A DNA stretch of 64,000 bases from Helianthus annuus (GCF_002127325.2 NC_035443.2:122139061-122203060), one strand, 5' to 3'; counted from the stretch's first letter, positions 33,301-45,149 are shown. Notes: a model not told the origin generated them from the sequence alone. Numbers and translations: made by a program.

Positions 33301-34894
33301 CTGAAATGAATTTTAATGGCTTCCGAGGTCTATCTCCGGTAATTAAGATTACTTCTCCTGTGGGGGTACGGATTTCTACGGAATTCTTATCACACAGGAT
33401 TCGAGCATGATTGGCAATTAACCAATCCATTCCTAATACTACATCAAATCCGGCTAAATTCATAGGTAATAGGTTTGCAGAAAACTTATGACCTAACAAT
33501 TCTATCTTTCCTTCTTGCAAAACCTTGTCTATGTTGACAGAATTTCCATCTGCCGTTTCAACAGTAAAGATCTGCCTAAGGGTAGTTAGAGGTAAGTTAA
33601 GAGCTTGGCAGAATGAAGTATTAATAAAACTTTGGTTTGCACCAGAGTCAAATAATACTTTTGCATAGACGTTATGCACTAAGAACGTACCCGCTATCAC
33701 GTCTGGAATGAGTTTGACTTCTTGAGTGGTTAGTTGGAATGCGCGAGCATTCTTCTTGGTTATTCCATCGGCCGTTTAAGCTTTATTGTCTGTTGGTTGG
33801 GCTAACTTAGGACATTCAGGTTTGATATGCCCTGTTTCTCCGCAGTTATAACAGATTCTTGTTTTCCTTCTGCAGTCTTCTTCCCGATGTCCTTTCGCCT
33901 TGCAGAAGTTGAAAAATATATTGCACTGTCCATAGTGTTTCTTTGTGCAATTTCTGCAGAAAGGAGGTGACGAGGATTGCCTGGTTCCTCTTTTCTTGAA
34001 TTGATTGCTATTATTACCCACACGAAATCCTTGGGTAATCTTCTGAGCCAATTCCTTCTTGCGATCTTCTTCTCTGGTGCGGACTAGTTCATCGGTTAAG
34101 GTATTAGCTAATTCCACAGCATCGTCAATCATGCGTGGTCTCGCAGCTTTAACGATGTTACGGATTTCTCCAATTAATCCCCAAATATAACGGGAAATGA
34201 GTACCGGTTCTGGCGAAGCCAGGGAAGGTACCACTCTCTCATATTCGAAGAATGTCGAAGTATATCATCGACAGTCTACACCTATCATACGATGGCTCAG
34301 CAACTTGTTTGCCATTTGTTCCTTCTCGTATTCGGGACAGAATTTTCTTTCTACAAGACTCTTAAATTCTACCCAATCCATCGCATAGGCCACCCTTCTT
34401 CCTTTTGCTTGTAGCACTGTGTTCCACCATTCTAGCGCCCCTTCTTTAAATAAGTTTGACGCATACATCACTTGATCTTCTTCAGCACATTTACTTATTG
34501 CAATTACTGCTTCAGTTTTCTCTAACCAACGCAGTGTTGCAGTTGCCCCTTCGTTACCTGCAAATTCTGCGGGTTTACAGGCAAGAAATTCTTTGTAAGT
34601 GCAACCAGGCGTTGCAGCTTTCATTCTTTTTGGGAGTGGGGCCTGTTGCAGATCATGATCGTCATGATTGCCGCCTCCATTTATGTTGTTACTGCCGTTA
34701 TCTTCCGGAGTACGTTTACTAGGAATTAATTGTGGTTCGGCTGGTTTTTGAACAGCAGCCATAATTTCTGGAATAGCATTGGCTATCCCTTGAGCAATAA
34801 AGTTCTCAATATCTTGTCTAGTTAGATATTGATCTTCCTGATTTTGCTCAGACTGATTTACTTCATTAATTGGTTCACTATTAGCGTTTTCCAT
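30395..34894 (-). pseudogene. Element C gag-pol, one frame with three premature stops
   Basis: 1500 codons in a single frame from the ATG at 34894 to the TAA at 30395. Order: Gag ([35 protein letters not shown]), zinc knuckles (CYNCGETGHIKPEC), protease ([10 protein letters not shown]), RT ([18 protein letters not shown]; catalytic box FIDE instead of FIDD), RNase H ([19 protein letters not shown]), integrase ([39 protein letters not shown]) and a chromodomain-like end. In-frame stops lie near 34265 (Gag), 33776 (between knuckles and protease) and 30473, where the first Trp of the chromodomain-like motif, kept in D, is TAG. No frameshift is seen. The ATG directly follows a CAG. Confidence 0.95.
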
Positions 34895-35162
34895 CTGCTA
34901 ATTAGCATTAATAGGATTTATTAGTGTCTAATTATTGATACCAAAATCACAGATAAACACATAGATCAGTATAACATGCAAGCATAGCCAAAATTGTCGA
35001 TGCCTCGACTTCTGTTTTGTTTTATATATTATACATGCTTCAATACACACTGGTTATCTTACATTGTTTTATTGCCCATTTTACAAAGTCAGTTTTACTA
35101 TATTAGTTATAATACAAACAAACTTCTTCAAACCCATCCTATCTTTTGGTTCACTGGCAATT

Positions 35163-35915
35163 TTAGTAACGACGCTCCCTCTTGTCGTACTTACAGGAGA
35201 TTTGTTCCCCCATTTCTCGAATCCTATTCCCGGTGCCTATCAGTTCTTCACCAAACTGACGTAGTTCAGCTAAATTTTCATAGCTCATTGGCGGATTAGG
35301 GATAGGTTCTGGATCAAACTGTGGGAGAAAACTATAGGGACTATTGACTATATTTTGGAATTGCCAGTCATTGGTCCACCATTCCTCCATTTGGCCTAAT
35401 GGTCGGGTGTGAACTAGTGGGCCTGGAATAGCTGGTCCTAGGTTTATTGGGAATTGGGCTGTAGCAGGATAAGAGAAGAGATTATCGTTGATAGGCTCTA
35501 GTATATCACAATTATACAGTAGGCGGTCTATTTCGTCCTGAAATGTGATTTCCTCAGGCTGTTTAGAGCTTTCTCCGATCTCTATTCCCTTTTGCTTTAG
35601 GTCTATCCCTATTTCTGCTGGTTTGGAACTTTCTCCGGTTTCTATTTCTTTTCCCTTGCTCACACTTACAGGATTTTCTATTTTAGGGAGTCTCCTAGGT
35701 TTCCTTCTGCGCACCTTTCGCCACCCTACATATCTTCTCCTCTTTTTAGGTTTTGCTTTTTCCAGCGGTGGAGCTTGGAATTCCAGAGGTTCCTCTATGT
35801 CAAGAATGTAACCAGTGAAGTTGTGGGAGACTTCAATTGGCACAGGATAGAGGTTGAGGTTCTGAAACGCCTCGGATAGCTCACTCATGCTGTGTAGCAT
35901 ATATGCAAAATGCAC
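35163..35915 (-). CDS. Element C accessory ORF2, 250 aa, unknown function
   Basis: Not recognised as any standard retroelement protein. It lies between accessory ORF1 and gag. Features: a basic cluster at about residues 55-75 (KKRRRYVGWRKVRRRKPRR) that looks like a nuclear or nucleic-acid-binding signal; two IExGESSK repeats near residues 91-118; an acidic/aromatic block MEEWWTNDWQFQNIV at 176-190; and a charged, probably helical C-terminus (213-250). D has a colinear 271-aa relative. The frame opens at MHFAYMLHS, but residue 10 (MSELSE, 35888) starts one base after a CAG acceptor-like site and is the likelier start of a spliced mRNA. The frame is intact although gag-pol is not. Confidence 0.75.
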   Translation of the reverse strand: MHFAYMLHSMSELSEAFQNLNLYPVPIEVSHNFTGYILDIEEPLEFQAPPLEKAKPKKRRRYVGWRKVRRRKPRRLPKIENPVSVSKGKEIETGESSKPAEIGIDLKQKGIEIGESSKQPEEITFQDEIDRLLYNCDILEPINDNLFSYPATAQFPINLGPAIPGPLVHTRPLGQMEEWWTNDWQFQNIVNSPYSFLPQFDPEPIPNPPMSYENLAELRQFGEELIGTGNRIREMGEQISCKYDKRERRY

Positions 35916-36060
35916 AAAAATGCCAAGTTAAAACTTTGGAACAAAGCTTAACAAATAAACATTTTTATTGCACATTAATTTGTACAACATAACAGGAAGG
36001 AGAACACACTCAGATTTATTTATTTATTTACTAGGAAGTACTTATTTCTAGATTTAGAGT

Positions 36061-36384
36061 TTAAAGATTTGCATTTTCTGCTACGGTAGCGAGCAGATAC
36101 AGATTTGCCCATTTTTCATCTAGGTTATTTTCCCCTGGTGGATTATTGCTAATTTCCTGAATTTCTGGGTTAAACCTCACTCTCTTGGGTTGGGGTTTCT
36201 TTTTCTCTTGACCTTTTCTAAGAATTGAATTCCTTTTCTCCGGGGTAAGAGGGTTTTCATAATTTGCCTTACGGACAAAGATTCCTTCTTCTAAATTGGT
36301 GGGAGATTTGGAGAAAGAGGTTCCCTGTTCTTTAGGTGTACAATCTAATTTACGGTAGATAGCAGAAATCTTTTGTTTACCCAT
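36061..36384 (-). CDS. Element C accessory ORF1, 107 aa, unknown function
   Basis: The first ORF after the primer site. It starts MGKQK, has EEGIFVRKANYENPL at about residues 33-47, a Lys/Arg-rich middle and ends LATVAENANL. D has an equal-length relative (50890-51213), and E preserves the EEGI-V-KA and NL-LAT-A blocks. No known domain was recognised. The ATG is one base after TTACAG. It is small and basic, so nucleic-acid binding is possible, but this is inference. Confidence 0.75.
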   Translation of the reverse strand: MGKQKISAIYRKLDCTPKEQGTSFSKSPTNLEEGIFVRKANYENPLTPEKRNSILRKGQEKKKPQPKRVRFNPEIQEISNNPPGENNLDEKWANLYLLATVAENANL

Positions 36385-36510
36385 ACTGTAATTTTAACAA
36401 TTAATCAGTTAATAAGCATATATTCACAGAATGACAAATAAAATTTTCCTAATTGTAATAGGCTTATATCAATTAGAACAGTGAGCTTAATCAGTAAGCT
36501 TAAAACAGTG

Positions 36511-36522
36511 GCTCTGATACCA
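36511..36522 (-). promoter_or_regulatory. Element C primer-binding site (tRNA-iMet)
   Basis: Minus-strand TGGTATCAGAGC, a perfect match to the site usual for initiator tRNA-Met, 8 nt inside the 5' LTR. Confidence 0.95.
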
Positions 36523-36530
36523 CCTTTTCC

Positions 36531-37969
36531 TGTCACAGCCCCCGACCCGGTTTGACCCGTTTCAGGAGCCGCGGGACAGGAATCTCGTGGTATTTAATTT
36601 AGGCGACAGCGGAAGTCTTTTTAAAACAGGATCTTTTAATAATTCAAACTGCTCGTTTCATAACTTAGGGATAAATTCCCGAAATTTACAATAATGTGAT
36701 TTCTCAGGGAAATCTTTATTTTCAAAACATGCTTCTTTTATTTATTTACACTGAGCCACTTTTCTAAGCTGGGAGTGCTCCACGGCACTTTTCTTTGCTC
36801 ATACCAGATCACCTGAAACATGTTTGAAAAAGGTTTTGTCAGCGGGGAAATACTGAGTGAATCATTCATTTTACTGAAAACGACACCTTTTGTTATAATT
36901 TACAGTATTAAGGGGAATTACAATGTTTCTGATATCAAACCAACTACCCACAGTATTTGTCACTCGACTACCCATTGGCTATCTCGTTGTCCAAATGGTG
37001 TCTGTGACTGTGGTCAGATCACCCCTTGGCTAACTCGTTGTCCAAGTGTGACGGGAAATAAGTAATGTATACAAAACCCCCACATACCGGCTGTAACTTG
37101 GTGATTACATAGACTTAATCACTGTAACTATAACTATGAAAATAACTTGGAGTTTTGTAAAACAGTTGATAAAAAGAGAATGACTCACATTGCAGATTTA
37201 CGAGCAGAGTATAAGCTTTACTGATTAGCCTTTTAACCTAATTTAAATAACAATGCACACACAAACGGGATTAGTAACTAATTCAGCAGTTACGTCAATT
37301 CATGAGATTAAACCCTCACAACTGTTATCAAGTGCGATACTTAATAATTCAATGGATTCACAACGAATGACAGAGCATAGTCCGAATTCGAACAGCACTC
37401 AAACATTCAAGTTGAAATCACAATGAATAACAAAGTACAAGCTCAATTTGAGTAGCACTCGGACAATCGTTGGATAGTTATAATCGATCGGACGTTGAAT
37501 CGTAATAGCGATCGAGTTATTACCCTGATTGCGGCAGCACCTCGTGATCGTGTGTGTGTGTTGTGAACTGATTGTAGTGTAACACGACGTACAGACAGAA
37601 TCTGAGCGACGTTTTAACTTCCCTGTTCAAGTCCCAATGTCTGCTATTTATAGTAATTTTTGGGACATGCTTACGGACCGTATGCCCTGACCCTTACGGT
37701 CCGTAAGCTAAGCAGTCTAATTCATAGGCTGCCTAGGCTCGGTTATAGCTTGGGTGATTCAACAAATTAACCAATCAGAGCATAGCAACGTTTAAATTTA
37801 GATAATTATCAACTAGGGTTTGCCCCCCTTGAGTTTTAGGGGCCCTGATCCTGATTCCGATTGTTCTGAAAATTTTAGGGCTTATGCAGAATTACTTGGG
37901 TGTCTCAATTAGGGTTTTCTTATTGACTAATTATCGTCCTAATTATTGATTTTAGTGGCAGTTGTTACA
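36531..37969 (-). repeat. Element C 5' LTR (1439 bp)
   Basis: Near-identical to 28921-30358. Boxes at 37670-37684 and 37693-37707; TATA core 37646-37652. Confidence 0.97.
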
Positions 37970-37974
37970 TTAAT
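37970..37974. other. Target-site duplication of element C, right copy (TTAAT)
   Basis: Pairs with 28916-28920. Confidence 0.95.
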
Positions 37975-38393
37975 GTTCCGACCCCTCCTCGTAGGAGCCA
38001 TGCGTGTATGTTAACTACCACTGTAGAAAAAAAACACACAACTGGTAAACCGAACTCGATATGAGTTGTGGGGGTAGAAAAGCGGTAAACAAAACAAAAC
38101 TCTTATCTATTTATTGGAATGCGTAAGTTTTCTTCTTAACCTTGAAATGAATTATGTTTTGTTTTTGTTATTTGGATACGTAAAACTTTATGGTTAATCC
38201 AAATATGCAACAAACTCTGATCTATTTATTGGAAATTATTTCATTAATTTAGTGACTAATGAGGTAAAAATAGTTAAAAAAAAAGTTTCCTAAAGAATTG
38301 ATTACAGTGACAAAAGTTAAGCACTTTAGAAATGGGTTGGATACTCATTATCATGGGTAAGAAATTGCAAGCTTATGGAATAATTATCAGCAA
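37975..38393. other. No gene recognised
   Basis: AT-rich spacer. The only local structure is CCTCCTCGTAGGAGC near 37983-37998, a short inverted repeat. Confidence 0.5.
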
Positions 38394-39213
38394 GGCCGTC
38401 TCCGAAAATCACAAAAAATTTTTGGCCTTGTTCGAGATAAAAAAAATTGGGCCCTATTCGCAAATGTTCATATAATATAAACTCATCAATCATTCAATCA
38501 AATATATAATACTAAAAACCTATAATACTACGATAATTGTTATGAAATATATAAAACAAATTAACAAAAATAGTGTAGCAAAAATGATCAAATTATCAAA
38601 CCTACTTGCCAAGCGAACAGTGTGGTTCTTCATCTACGTTCACATCTTCTTCACCCTCATTATCGTCACCCAAGTTAGAACTAGAATTTTGAGTTTCTTT
38701 TGAAAAAAAAAACTTGTGTATTCGGTTTTGTTTTACTTCCTGTGCCTTTCTTTTCTCTTCCTCTAGCTTCCTCTTCTTACATTTTTTATGACCGGATAAG
38801 TGTTTATATTTAGGAACGGTAGGCATAATTTCTAAATATTAACAAAAAACATTCATTCAATCACATGAAGTTTTATAGTATATAAAATCAGAATCACACA
38901 TATTAATATATTATGAAATCAAAAACGTATGACATCAAAAACATATGAAATCGAAATGACAAAAACATATGAAATCGAAATGACAAAAACATATGCTCGA
39001 CGTTTTGTTTCCAGTTTCCCTCGTCCCAGTTCCTTGTGCAATATACTATACTGCCTGCGACAGTGCGACGTTTTGTTTCCTTTCCCTGATCTAGCAGGTC
39101 CTTATTTTTCTTTAGACTAGTCACTTGGGCTTATTAATTGGACTGTTTTTTAACTTTTAAAGAGTCTCTTATTTAAAAAACTTTGGGTCTTTTAGCAGGC
39201 CCTTATTTATACA
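38394..39213 (-). mobile_element. hAT-type transposon relic (ZMYM1-like family)
   Basis: Limits are approximate. The left side has AAGGCCGTCTCCGAAAATCA and GGCCCTATTCG, in the style of GGCC-rich hAT ends; the right side ends near AGCAGGCCCTT. A transposase N-terminal fragment is encoded on the minus strand (38602-38826). No clear terminal inverted repeat or 8-bp duplication was found, so this is a fragment. Confidence 0.45.
38602..38826 (-). pseudogene. N-terminal fragment of a hAT/ZMYM1-like transposase
   Basis: 74 aa. YKHLSGHKKCKKRKLEEEKR followed by NRIHKFFF fits the start of plant DUF4371/ZMYM1-like hAT transposases, which have an SGxxKRKKKK stretch and a DKFF-type motif before the zinc finger and catalytic domains. 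Everything downstream is missing. A Glu/Asp-rich tail follows. The similarity is by eye and moderate. Confidence 0.5.
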
Positions 39214-39227
39214 AACATCCAGATTTA

Positions 39228-40580
39228 TATAACAACCCTAAAGAAAACCGACACCCTCGTAATATTTTAAACACCCAAAAAATATTTAAAATATCCCAAT
39301 ATGTCCCTAAAAACACCCCATACGTGAGAACGGGCCCTGAATAGCTTAAATATTATTAAAATTAATTAAAAATCAAAAGTTTGGGGCTGTCGCGGGGCGC
39401 GTAAGCCACCCCGTTAGTTTACGCGGGCCGCGAGCAATCAAGAACGCGACAACAACCGGTGATGACATGTGTCATCATCGTGGTGAGGCTAGTCGATGAC
39501 CCAGATCACCTAAACCCTACCCGACCTACTACACGGGCCGCGTAGGCCTTGGTCCTGTTTTACGCGGGCCGCGAGAAACCCGAACTCAGCCCCTATAAAG
39601 CTGGAGCTCGGGCCTTCAGTTTACGTCGCTCAAATTTCTTTTCTTTCTCTCAATTCTCAAGTAGTATACACTATAATCGGGCATAATACCCCCTAAATAA
39701 CGAGGTTCTGCTCCGTTGTAAGTATCATAACCCCTGGATACGTATTAGATACTCTGCTCGATTGATCTAGGGTTCCGTAACGACTGTCGTGATTCTGCCT
39801 GACGTAGTCGTTGGAATGCCGTCTCGGGGAGAGTATTACTAATGTTAAAATGGATTATTATACTAACACGTATGCATTTGTGTAAATTATAGATTATTCC
39901 GAGGGAATCCTTACTGAAAATCCTAAGACAGCAATGTGAGTAATCTCCTTTTTGCAAACTGTTTTTACAAAACCCCACTTAATTAATTATACATTAAACA
40001 ATCATTGAGTATTTATAAGGATACAATTACAGTCGGTAAATTTGGGGTTTTGTATACAAAATTTGTTACTGCCTTGCGAGGAGTAACATGACCATAAGTC
40101 TGAACGACAGTACTGTGGGTGGTAATTGATATGACTTGGAAACAAATGTAATTGCGAGATCGCCCTCAATACTGTACAATGGTTTTATTTAAAACTTGAT
40201 TGAACTGGGATTCACTCACCCGTATTTCCCACAGACAAAATGTTTTTAAACGCGTTTAAGGTAACAATATGTGAAAGCCAAATAGAAGCCAGCTGGACAG
40301 CACTGAAGGCTTGGAAAAGTGGCAATAAAGTTACCTAAAATAAAATAGATGTTTTTATTAAATAAAAATAGGATTTATTCCTATGAAATTGTGTGTACTA
40401 AAAACTTGGGTTTACCCCATCTGTTTAATATTGTGAAATTGTGGTATTTTACTCTGATCAAATATTTCCTAACTACGGTCCTGATGTAATTTCCGCTGCC
40501 AAATTGATAAACACCGATACCACCGATACTGAGTTCGCGGTCGCCCGTTCCCAGGTAATTAGGGGGCGGGGGTTCTGACA
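39228..40580 (+). repeat. Element E 5' LTR (about 1353 bp)
   Basis: The end is fixed by the primer site: TTCTGACA at 40573-40580. GC-rich boxes TACGCGGGCCGCGA (39420-39433 and 39561-39574), CGCGGGGCGCG (about 39391-39401) and CACGGGCCGCG (39532-39542) precede the TATA; pair spacing is about 30 bp. The left end is uncertain. Confidence 0.7.
39561..39600 (+). promoter_or_regulatory. Element E LTR promoter: TACGCGGGCCGCGA box and TATA
   Basis: The box ends at 39574 and CCTATAAAG follows 19 bp later (core 39594-39600). Confidence 0.65.
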
Positions 40581-40585
40581 GAGGG

Positions 40586-40597
40586 TGGTATCAGAGC
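40586..40597 (+). promoter_or_regulatory. Element E primer-binding site (tRNA-iMet)
   Basis: TGGTATCAGAGC, perfect match, 5 nt after the LTR end. Confidence 0.95.
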
Positions 40598-40729
40598 TAA
40601 GCCACTGATTCAGCCACAGAAGTGTTCTGCTGACACCAAAATTCAATCTGTTAGGAAATAAATTACGGAACTACGTGCATAATTGTATTTTATTGTTGTG
40701 TGTTATTTGACTATTTGTTAGTTTACAGT

Positions 40730-41272
40730 ATGAGCGATAAAGGACCATCTGACGCATATCATCAATTGCCTGGTTCGCCTAGAAGCGAAGGTGCCTCTTC
40801 TTAGCCTGCCCTGTCGGGGTACTCTGCTGATACGGAAGAAGGAATATACGTATTTAAGGCTTAATCTGAAGAGCCATTTCCTCAAAAAAAGAGGGGATGG
40901 TTCAGTAGGGGAGCACATGGGCGTAGAAAGCGTATGAAAAAGTTGTAAGAACAGAGAGTGTTAGCAGTAGCTAAAAGAGAAACCGATGCCCATACCCAAG
41001 ATATGCTTAATAGAAGCCTAGCCAATTTACATATCTTAGCAACCACTGCAGCTGACCCTAACCAGGAGCAAATGTTAGCACCTCAACCCCTACAACTGTT
41101 CCCTAACCAACCCATGGAGATAGAAAACCCTGAAAATCAAGTTGAAATGCATGATTTTAACCTGGAGGAGATACCTAGGGTACCAGCACCCAATCCCTCA
41201 AACCCAAATTACGACCCGTGGTGTGACAACCCTCACCAAACCAGGTATCCGTACGAATTAATTAGTATTTAA
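40730..41272 (+). pseudogene. Element E accessory ORF related to ORF1 of C and D, with three in-frame stops
   Basis: One frame of 181 codons from the ATG at 40730, which is one base after TTTACAG. It is interrupted by three stop codons (near 40802, 40862 and 40946), the longest clean stretch being 40958-41272. EEGIYVFKA (from about 40839) and LANLHILATTAA (41017 on) match the conserved blocks of accessory ORF1 in C and D, so the homology survives the breaks. The C-terminal part (EMHDFNLEEIPRV, YDPWCDNPHQ) is Pro/Asn-rich and could correspond to accessory ORF2, as if the two were fused here. Function unknown. Confidence 0.65.
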
Positions 41273-41363
41273 TTACTGCTCAATTACTGTGCTTGCTTAC
41301 AGTGGTAAATAAACTTCTACATGATTTCTGAAATATATATAACTATGCCTCATACTTTATTTG

Positions 41364-43745
41364 CTGTCACTCCATTTACTCACACAAAAACCTTAGTGAC
41401 AAACTTGATGCACAAAAGTACAGTAGCACAATGAACGGATAACCCAGTAAACGTGCTGACATAACCAGCACCAGGCAGACACTGCCTCTAAGGCCTGTAT
41501 GAGCCAGAGATAGTTTACTACACCCATAGAGAGTGTAGGGAAATGAGGGTTGTAGAACTGCGTCACTAGGTGATAGTTATAGTGACCGGATGTGCCTAGA
41601 ACGTACTTTGAGTACAAAATTCTGCACTTTAAATAAAAATTCAGCAATTAGCTAACTAGTAAAGTGCCATAACATGAGAAAATTATTACTAGACACTTTC
41701 CAAAGTGTCGGGAATAAACTGTGTCACTAAAAATAATAATATCGACACTTTAAATACCTATTTAGCACTTTAACGGATCAGAATCCAACCGAACAACCGG
41801 ACTATACCCGGAACACAAAAATATTGTCATTGACATTATTTTTCTTTTTCTGAGCCAGTTAGGGTTCGCAAATACCCTAACACCCGCTATATATTACAAC
41901 ACAATATTACACTAAATTAGTTACTAAACTAACTAACTATCACTTAACTTTACCATTGAAATTGAACCAAATAAGCCACCCCCTAGTACAACCGATCGGA
42001 TATTTTCCCATAAGGGGACACACTCACCCAAAGTATTGAATATTTTATTAGAAGATTGTCTAGTATCTTGAGGACAATTTATATTTTGGGTAAAAACCTA
42101 TGATGGTTTATAAATAAGATTTATGGATAAAGACTTTCATATTACACCAAAGCACTACTCTTTTTCCCCTCTTTGTGAGTTCGCCGAGAGCACCCAACAC
42201 CCACCCACCAACATTTTCAATTTCCAATCTTGCAAGTCCAAGCTTATACAAGTGTGAAGGATCTCATGCGAGGAAGCCCGGTGCTTGCGGATTGCCAAGA
42301 ACCTCCCCACGACGCTTTTATCCACCCGTTTTTCGACTAGTTTCTTCCCTAGCCCCGAGCTAGTAGTAAGTGACTCTAAACGCCTTTTTGATCTATTCTA
42401 AAGTGGTTAATAAAAGATTTAACGGGCAGAAATCATAAACACTAGAGATCAAAGTTTAATGTCTACAAAAAAAAAAATATAAACAAAGTGGTTAATGGAT
42501 GAATAATGGTGTAAAACTTATAAAACTAGTACTATTATGATTATTTTTGGTCGTTGATTGCTAGTGTTAGTTCGGATAGTCATCTAAACCGACTAAGTCA
42601 TGTTCATGGAATATGACCTAGTGTATGTTAAAGTATGAAAAGTGGTTAGATGAAGAACACTACTAATTATAACCATGAGCTTGTGTAAAAACAATTTTTC
42701 TTATAAAATGGAGTTCTAAACTAGTAGATCTACGGATCTACAAGTGGTATTTTCAAAGGACCAAGTGTCAAAAGAAATCATATTTTTAAAGCCGGATCTT
42801 TCCTAAACAAAGGTGATTTTTGTAAACACACAAGTGTGTAGACACTTATGTGACAAAAAGTTTTAACAAAAGAATTATTTTTGAAATTTTGACTAGAAGA
42901 TGTACAAATGCATTTTCTGTAAAAATAAGAATTTCGAGAAACCGATTTCATTATAAAAGTAGAAAGATCTATTAAAAATAATAGGAAGTTACTACACACT
43001 CTTACACAACCCACAAGTTCATGTGTTTGTGACATTTTTGAACTACTATGATGTTGGAATATTGTTTGTTATTGATGTTGGGAACATTGTTGAAATGAAG
43101 TTTTAAAGAAAATGATACGCTAGAAAGCGTGGCCACCTCCAGTTGCAGAGGAAACTCTGGCGAAATTTTTCCAGAAATCTAACACTTGTAAATATTTTTA
43201 TCACAAGTGTTATGGATATATTTTTAACTTGTTTTCCCAAATAACTTTCGCCACGATTTTTATTACGAAACTTCCAATTGTCGGAGGTGGGATTTTCACA
43301 AAATAAAACTTGCTAAAATATATATATTTAGTATATATATTTTCATAACAACGCTTGTGTAAATTTTTATGATTATTTTGTGAATTACGTAAATATTATT
43401 TTTAGGGTAAAAATAATACTACTAAATATTAACGGCTCCAAAATAATACGAACGCCTTCACAATAAATATTTAAGTTACAACGGTATTATTAATACCACC
43501 CGAACTTTACAATGTAACTTACGTATTTTTGGAAAAGTTACTATTTTGAAAACTATATGGAATAAAATATAATATTTTTGGGAAAAATATTTATATTTTG
43601 GAAGTAAAGTGTTTTTGGACAAAAGAAATAAATTATATTTTATTAAGTGAGACTTAATAATATATTCCAAAGTTATACGAACGCACATGTATTAAATCCC
43701 CCATCCTTGGGAAGGAATATATTTACCAAAAAAATTCCGAAGTGT
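41364..43745 (+). mobile_element. Element G: probable LTR, first part, interrupted by element D
   Basis: Begins TGTCACTCCATTT at 41364 by my best estimate. A TATA (TTTATAAATAAG, core 42109-42116) is present, with no GC-rich box pair upstream of it, only a single CCGATCGG near 41994. The sequence continues at 52721 after D. Together the two parts make about 3.3 kb. No ORF is supported. The left boundary is uncertain; the right end is fixed by the primer-like site at 53677. Confidence 0.5.
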
Positions 43746-43750
43746 AATTA
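43746..43750. other. Target-site duplication of element D, left copy (AATTA)
   Basis: Repeated at 52716-52720. Confidence 0.95.
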
Positions 43751-45136
43751 TGTCACGGCCCCCGACCCGGTTTGACCCGTTTCAGGAGCCGCGGGACAGA
43801 AATCCCGTGATATTTATTTATGTGATTTTAGCAGCGGAAATTCTTTAACATCCGGATCGTTATAAAGCTAAAAACTTTTCCCGATTATTTTATTTCACAA
43901 TTCAGGCTAAAACCCTGATAATTTACAATAATAAGATTTTTCTGATAAATCTTTATTTCAAAACATATTTCTTTATTTTATACTGAGCCACTATCTTAAG
44001 CTTGAAATGCTCCCCGGCACTTTTCCTGAATTACAGTAGATCACCTGAAACATGTTTGAAAAAGGTTTTGTCAGCGGGGAAATACTGAGTGAATCATTCA
44101 GTTTACTGAAAACGACACATTTGTTATAATTCACAGTATTAAGATCTTTTACATATGTTTCTGATATCAACCAACTACCCACAGTATTTGTCACTCGACC
44201 GGATCTGTGACAGTGGTCATATCACCATTGGCTGCCCCAATGAATGACGTATCACTTAATTTTAGGTTCGCCCACCTAATTGTGATAAAAACAGTAGTAA
44301 TGTGCACAATACCCCACATACTGGCTGTAATTTGGTGATTACATAAACTTAATCACTTGTAATTATAACTCTGAAAATAATTTGGAGTATTGTAAAACAA
44401 TTGATAAAAAGAGAATGACTCACATTGCAGATTTAACACGAACAGAATATGATTTAGCTTGGTTAACCTAATTTTAATAATAATGCACACAAAACTGGGT
44501 TAGTGATCAATACAGCAGTCACGATAACTCACGAAATCAAATTCTCACAATGAACGACAAAGTGCAATACTTAAACATTCATCGATTTAACGACGAACGA
44601 CAAAGTATAACCCAATGTGGGCGGCACTTAAACATTCTTTGGATATATTGATCTCGGAAAATGAATCGTAATAGCGATCGAGTAATTACCCTGTTTTGTG
44701 GCAACGATTCGAGTGCAGTGTGTGTTTATTTGTAGTAATTTGGTGCTAATTCGACGTACAGACAACAACTTTGCGTCGTTTCAACTTCTAATTTCAAGTC
44801 CCAAGGTCGGCTATTTATAGCCAGAAAATAGCCTCGCTTACGGACCGTAAGCCGTAACCCTTACGGTCCGTAAGGGTGCGGTCTAATTTGTAGAGTAGCC
44901 TAGTCAGTGGTATAGGCTTGATGAATCAACTAAAATCGAATTTCAGTATGTACAACGCAATTTTGTTGATAATTATCAACTAGGGTTTACCCCCCCTGAG
45001 TTTTAGGGGCCCTGATCCTGATTCTGATTGTTCCGAAAATTTTAGGGTTAGTGCAGAATTACTTGGGTGTCTCAATTAGGGTTTCCTTATTGACTAATTA
45101 TCATTCTAATTATTAATTTTAATAAGAGTTGTTACA
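43751..45136 (-). repeat. Element D 3' LTR (1386 bp)
   Basis: TGTCACGGCC and GTTGTTACA ends on the plus strand. The first 45 bases are the same as in C, then the two diverge. Confidence 0.97.
44813..44874 (-). promoter_or_regulatory. Element D LTR promoter: paired CTTACGGACCGTAAG boxes and TATA
   Basis: Two perfect 15-bp palindromes (44860-44874 and 44837-44851), centres 23 bp apart, then 17 bp to GCTATAAATAGCC (core 44813-44819), all on the minus strand. The 5' LTR copy is at 52398-52459. Confidence 0.8.
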
Positions 45137-45149
45137 GCCTCCCCACCTT
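45137..45149 (-). promoter_or_regulatory. Element D polypurine tract
   Basis: Minus-strand AAGGTGGGGAGGC before the 3' LTR. Confidence 0.9.

Larger units (their letters stand above)
28921..37969 (-). mobile_element. Element C: Tekay/Del-like chromovirus with two accessory ORFs
   Basis: Complete on the minus strand: 5' LTR (37969-36531), iMet primer site, accessory ORF1, accessory ORF2, gag-pol in one frame with three in-frame stops, polypurine tract, 3' LTR (30358-28921), TTAAT target duplication. LTR start TGTCACGGCCCCCGACCCGG is shared with D, so the two are subfamilies. The LTRs differ at roughly 16 positions by eye. Confidence 0.97.
39228..41363 (+). mobile_element. Element E: 5' part of an LTR retrotransposon with an accessory ORF
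   Basis: LTR, iMet primer site and a broken accessory ORF are visible on the plus strand; gag and pol are not. The rest is probably displaced beyond element G. The LTR start (TATAACAACCC, 39228) is approximate because it does not begin with TG. Confidence 0.7.
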
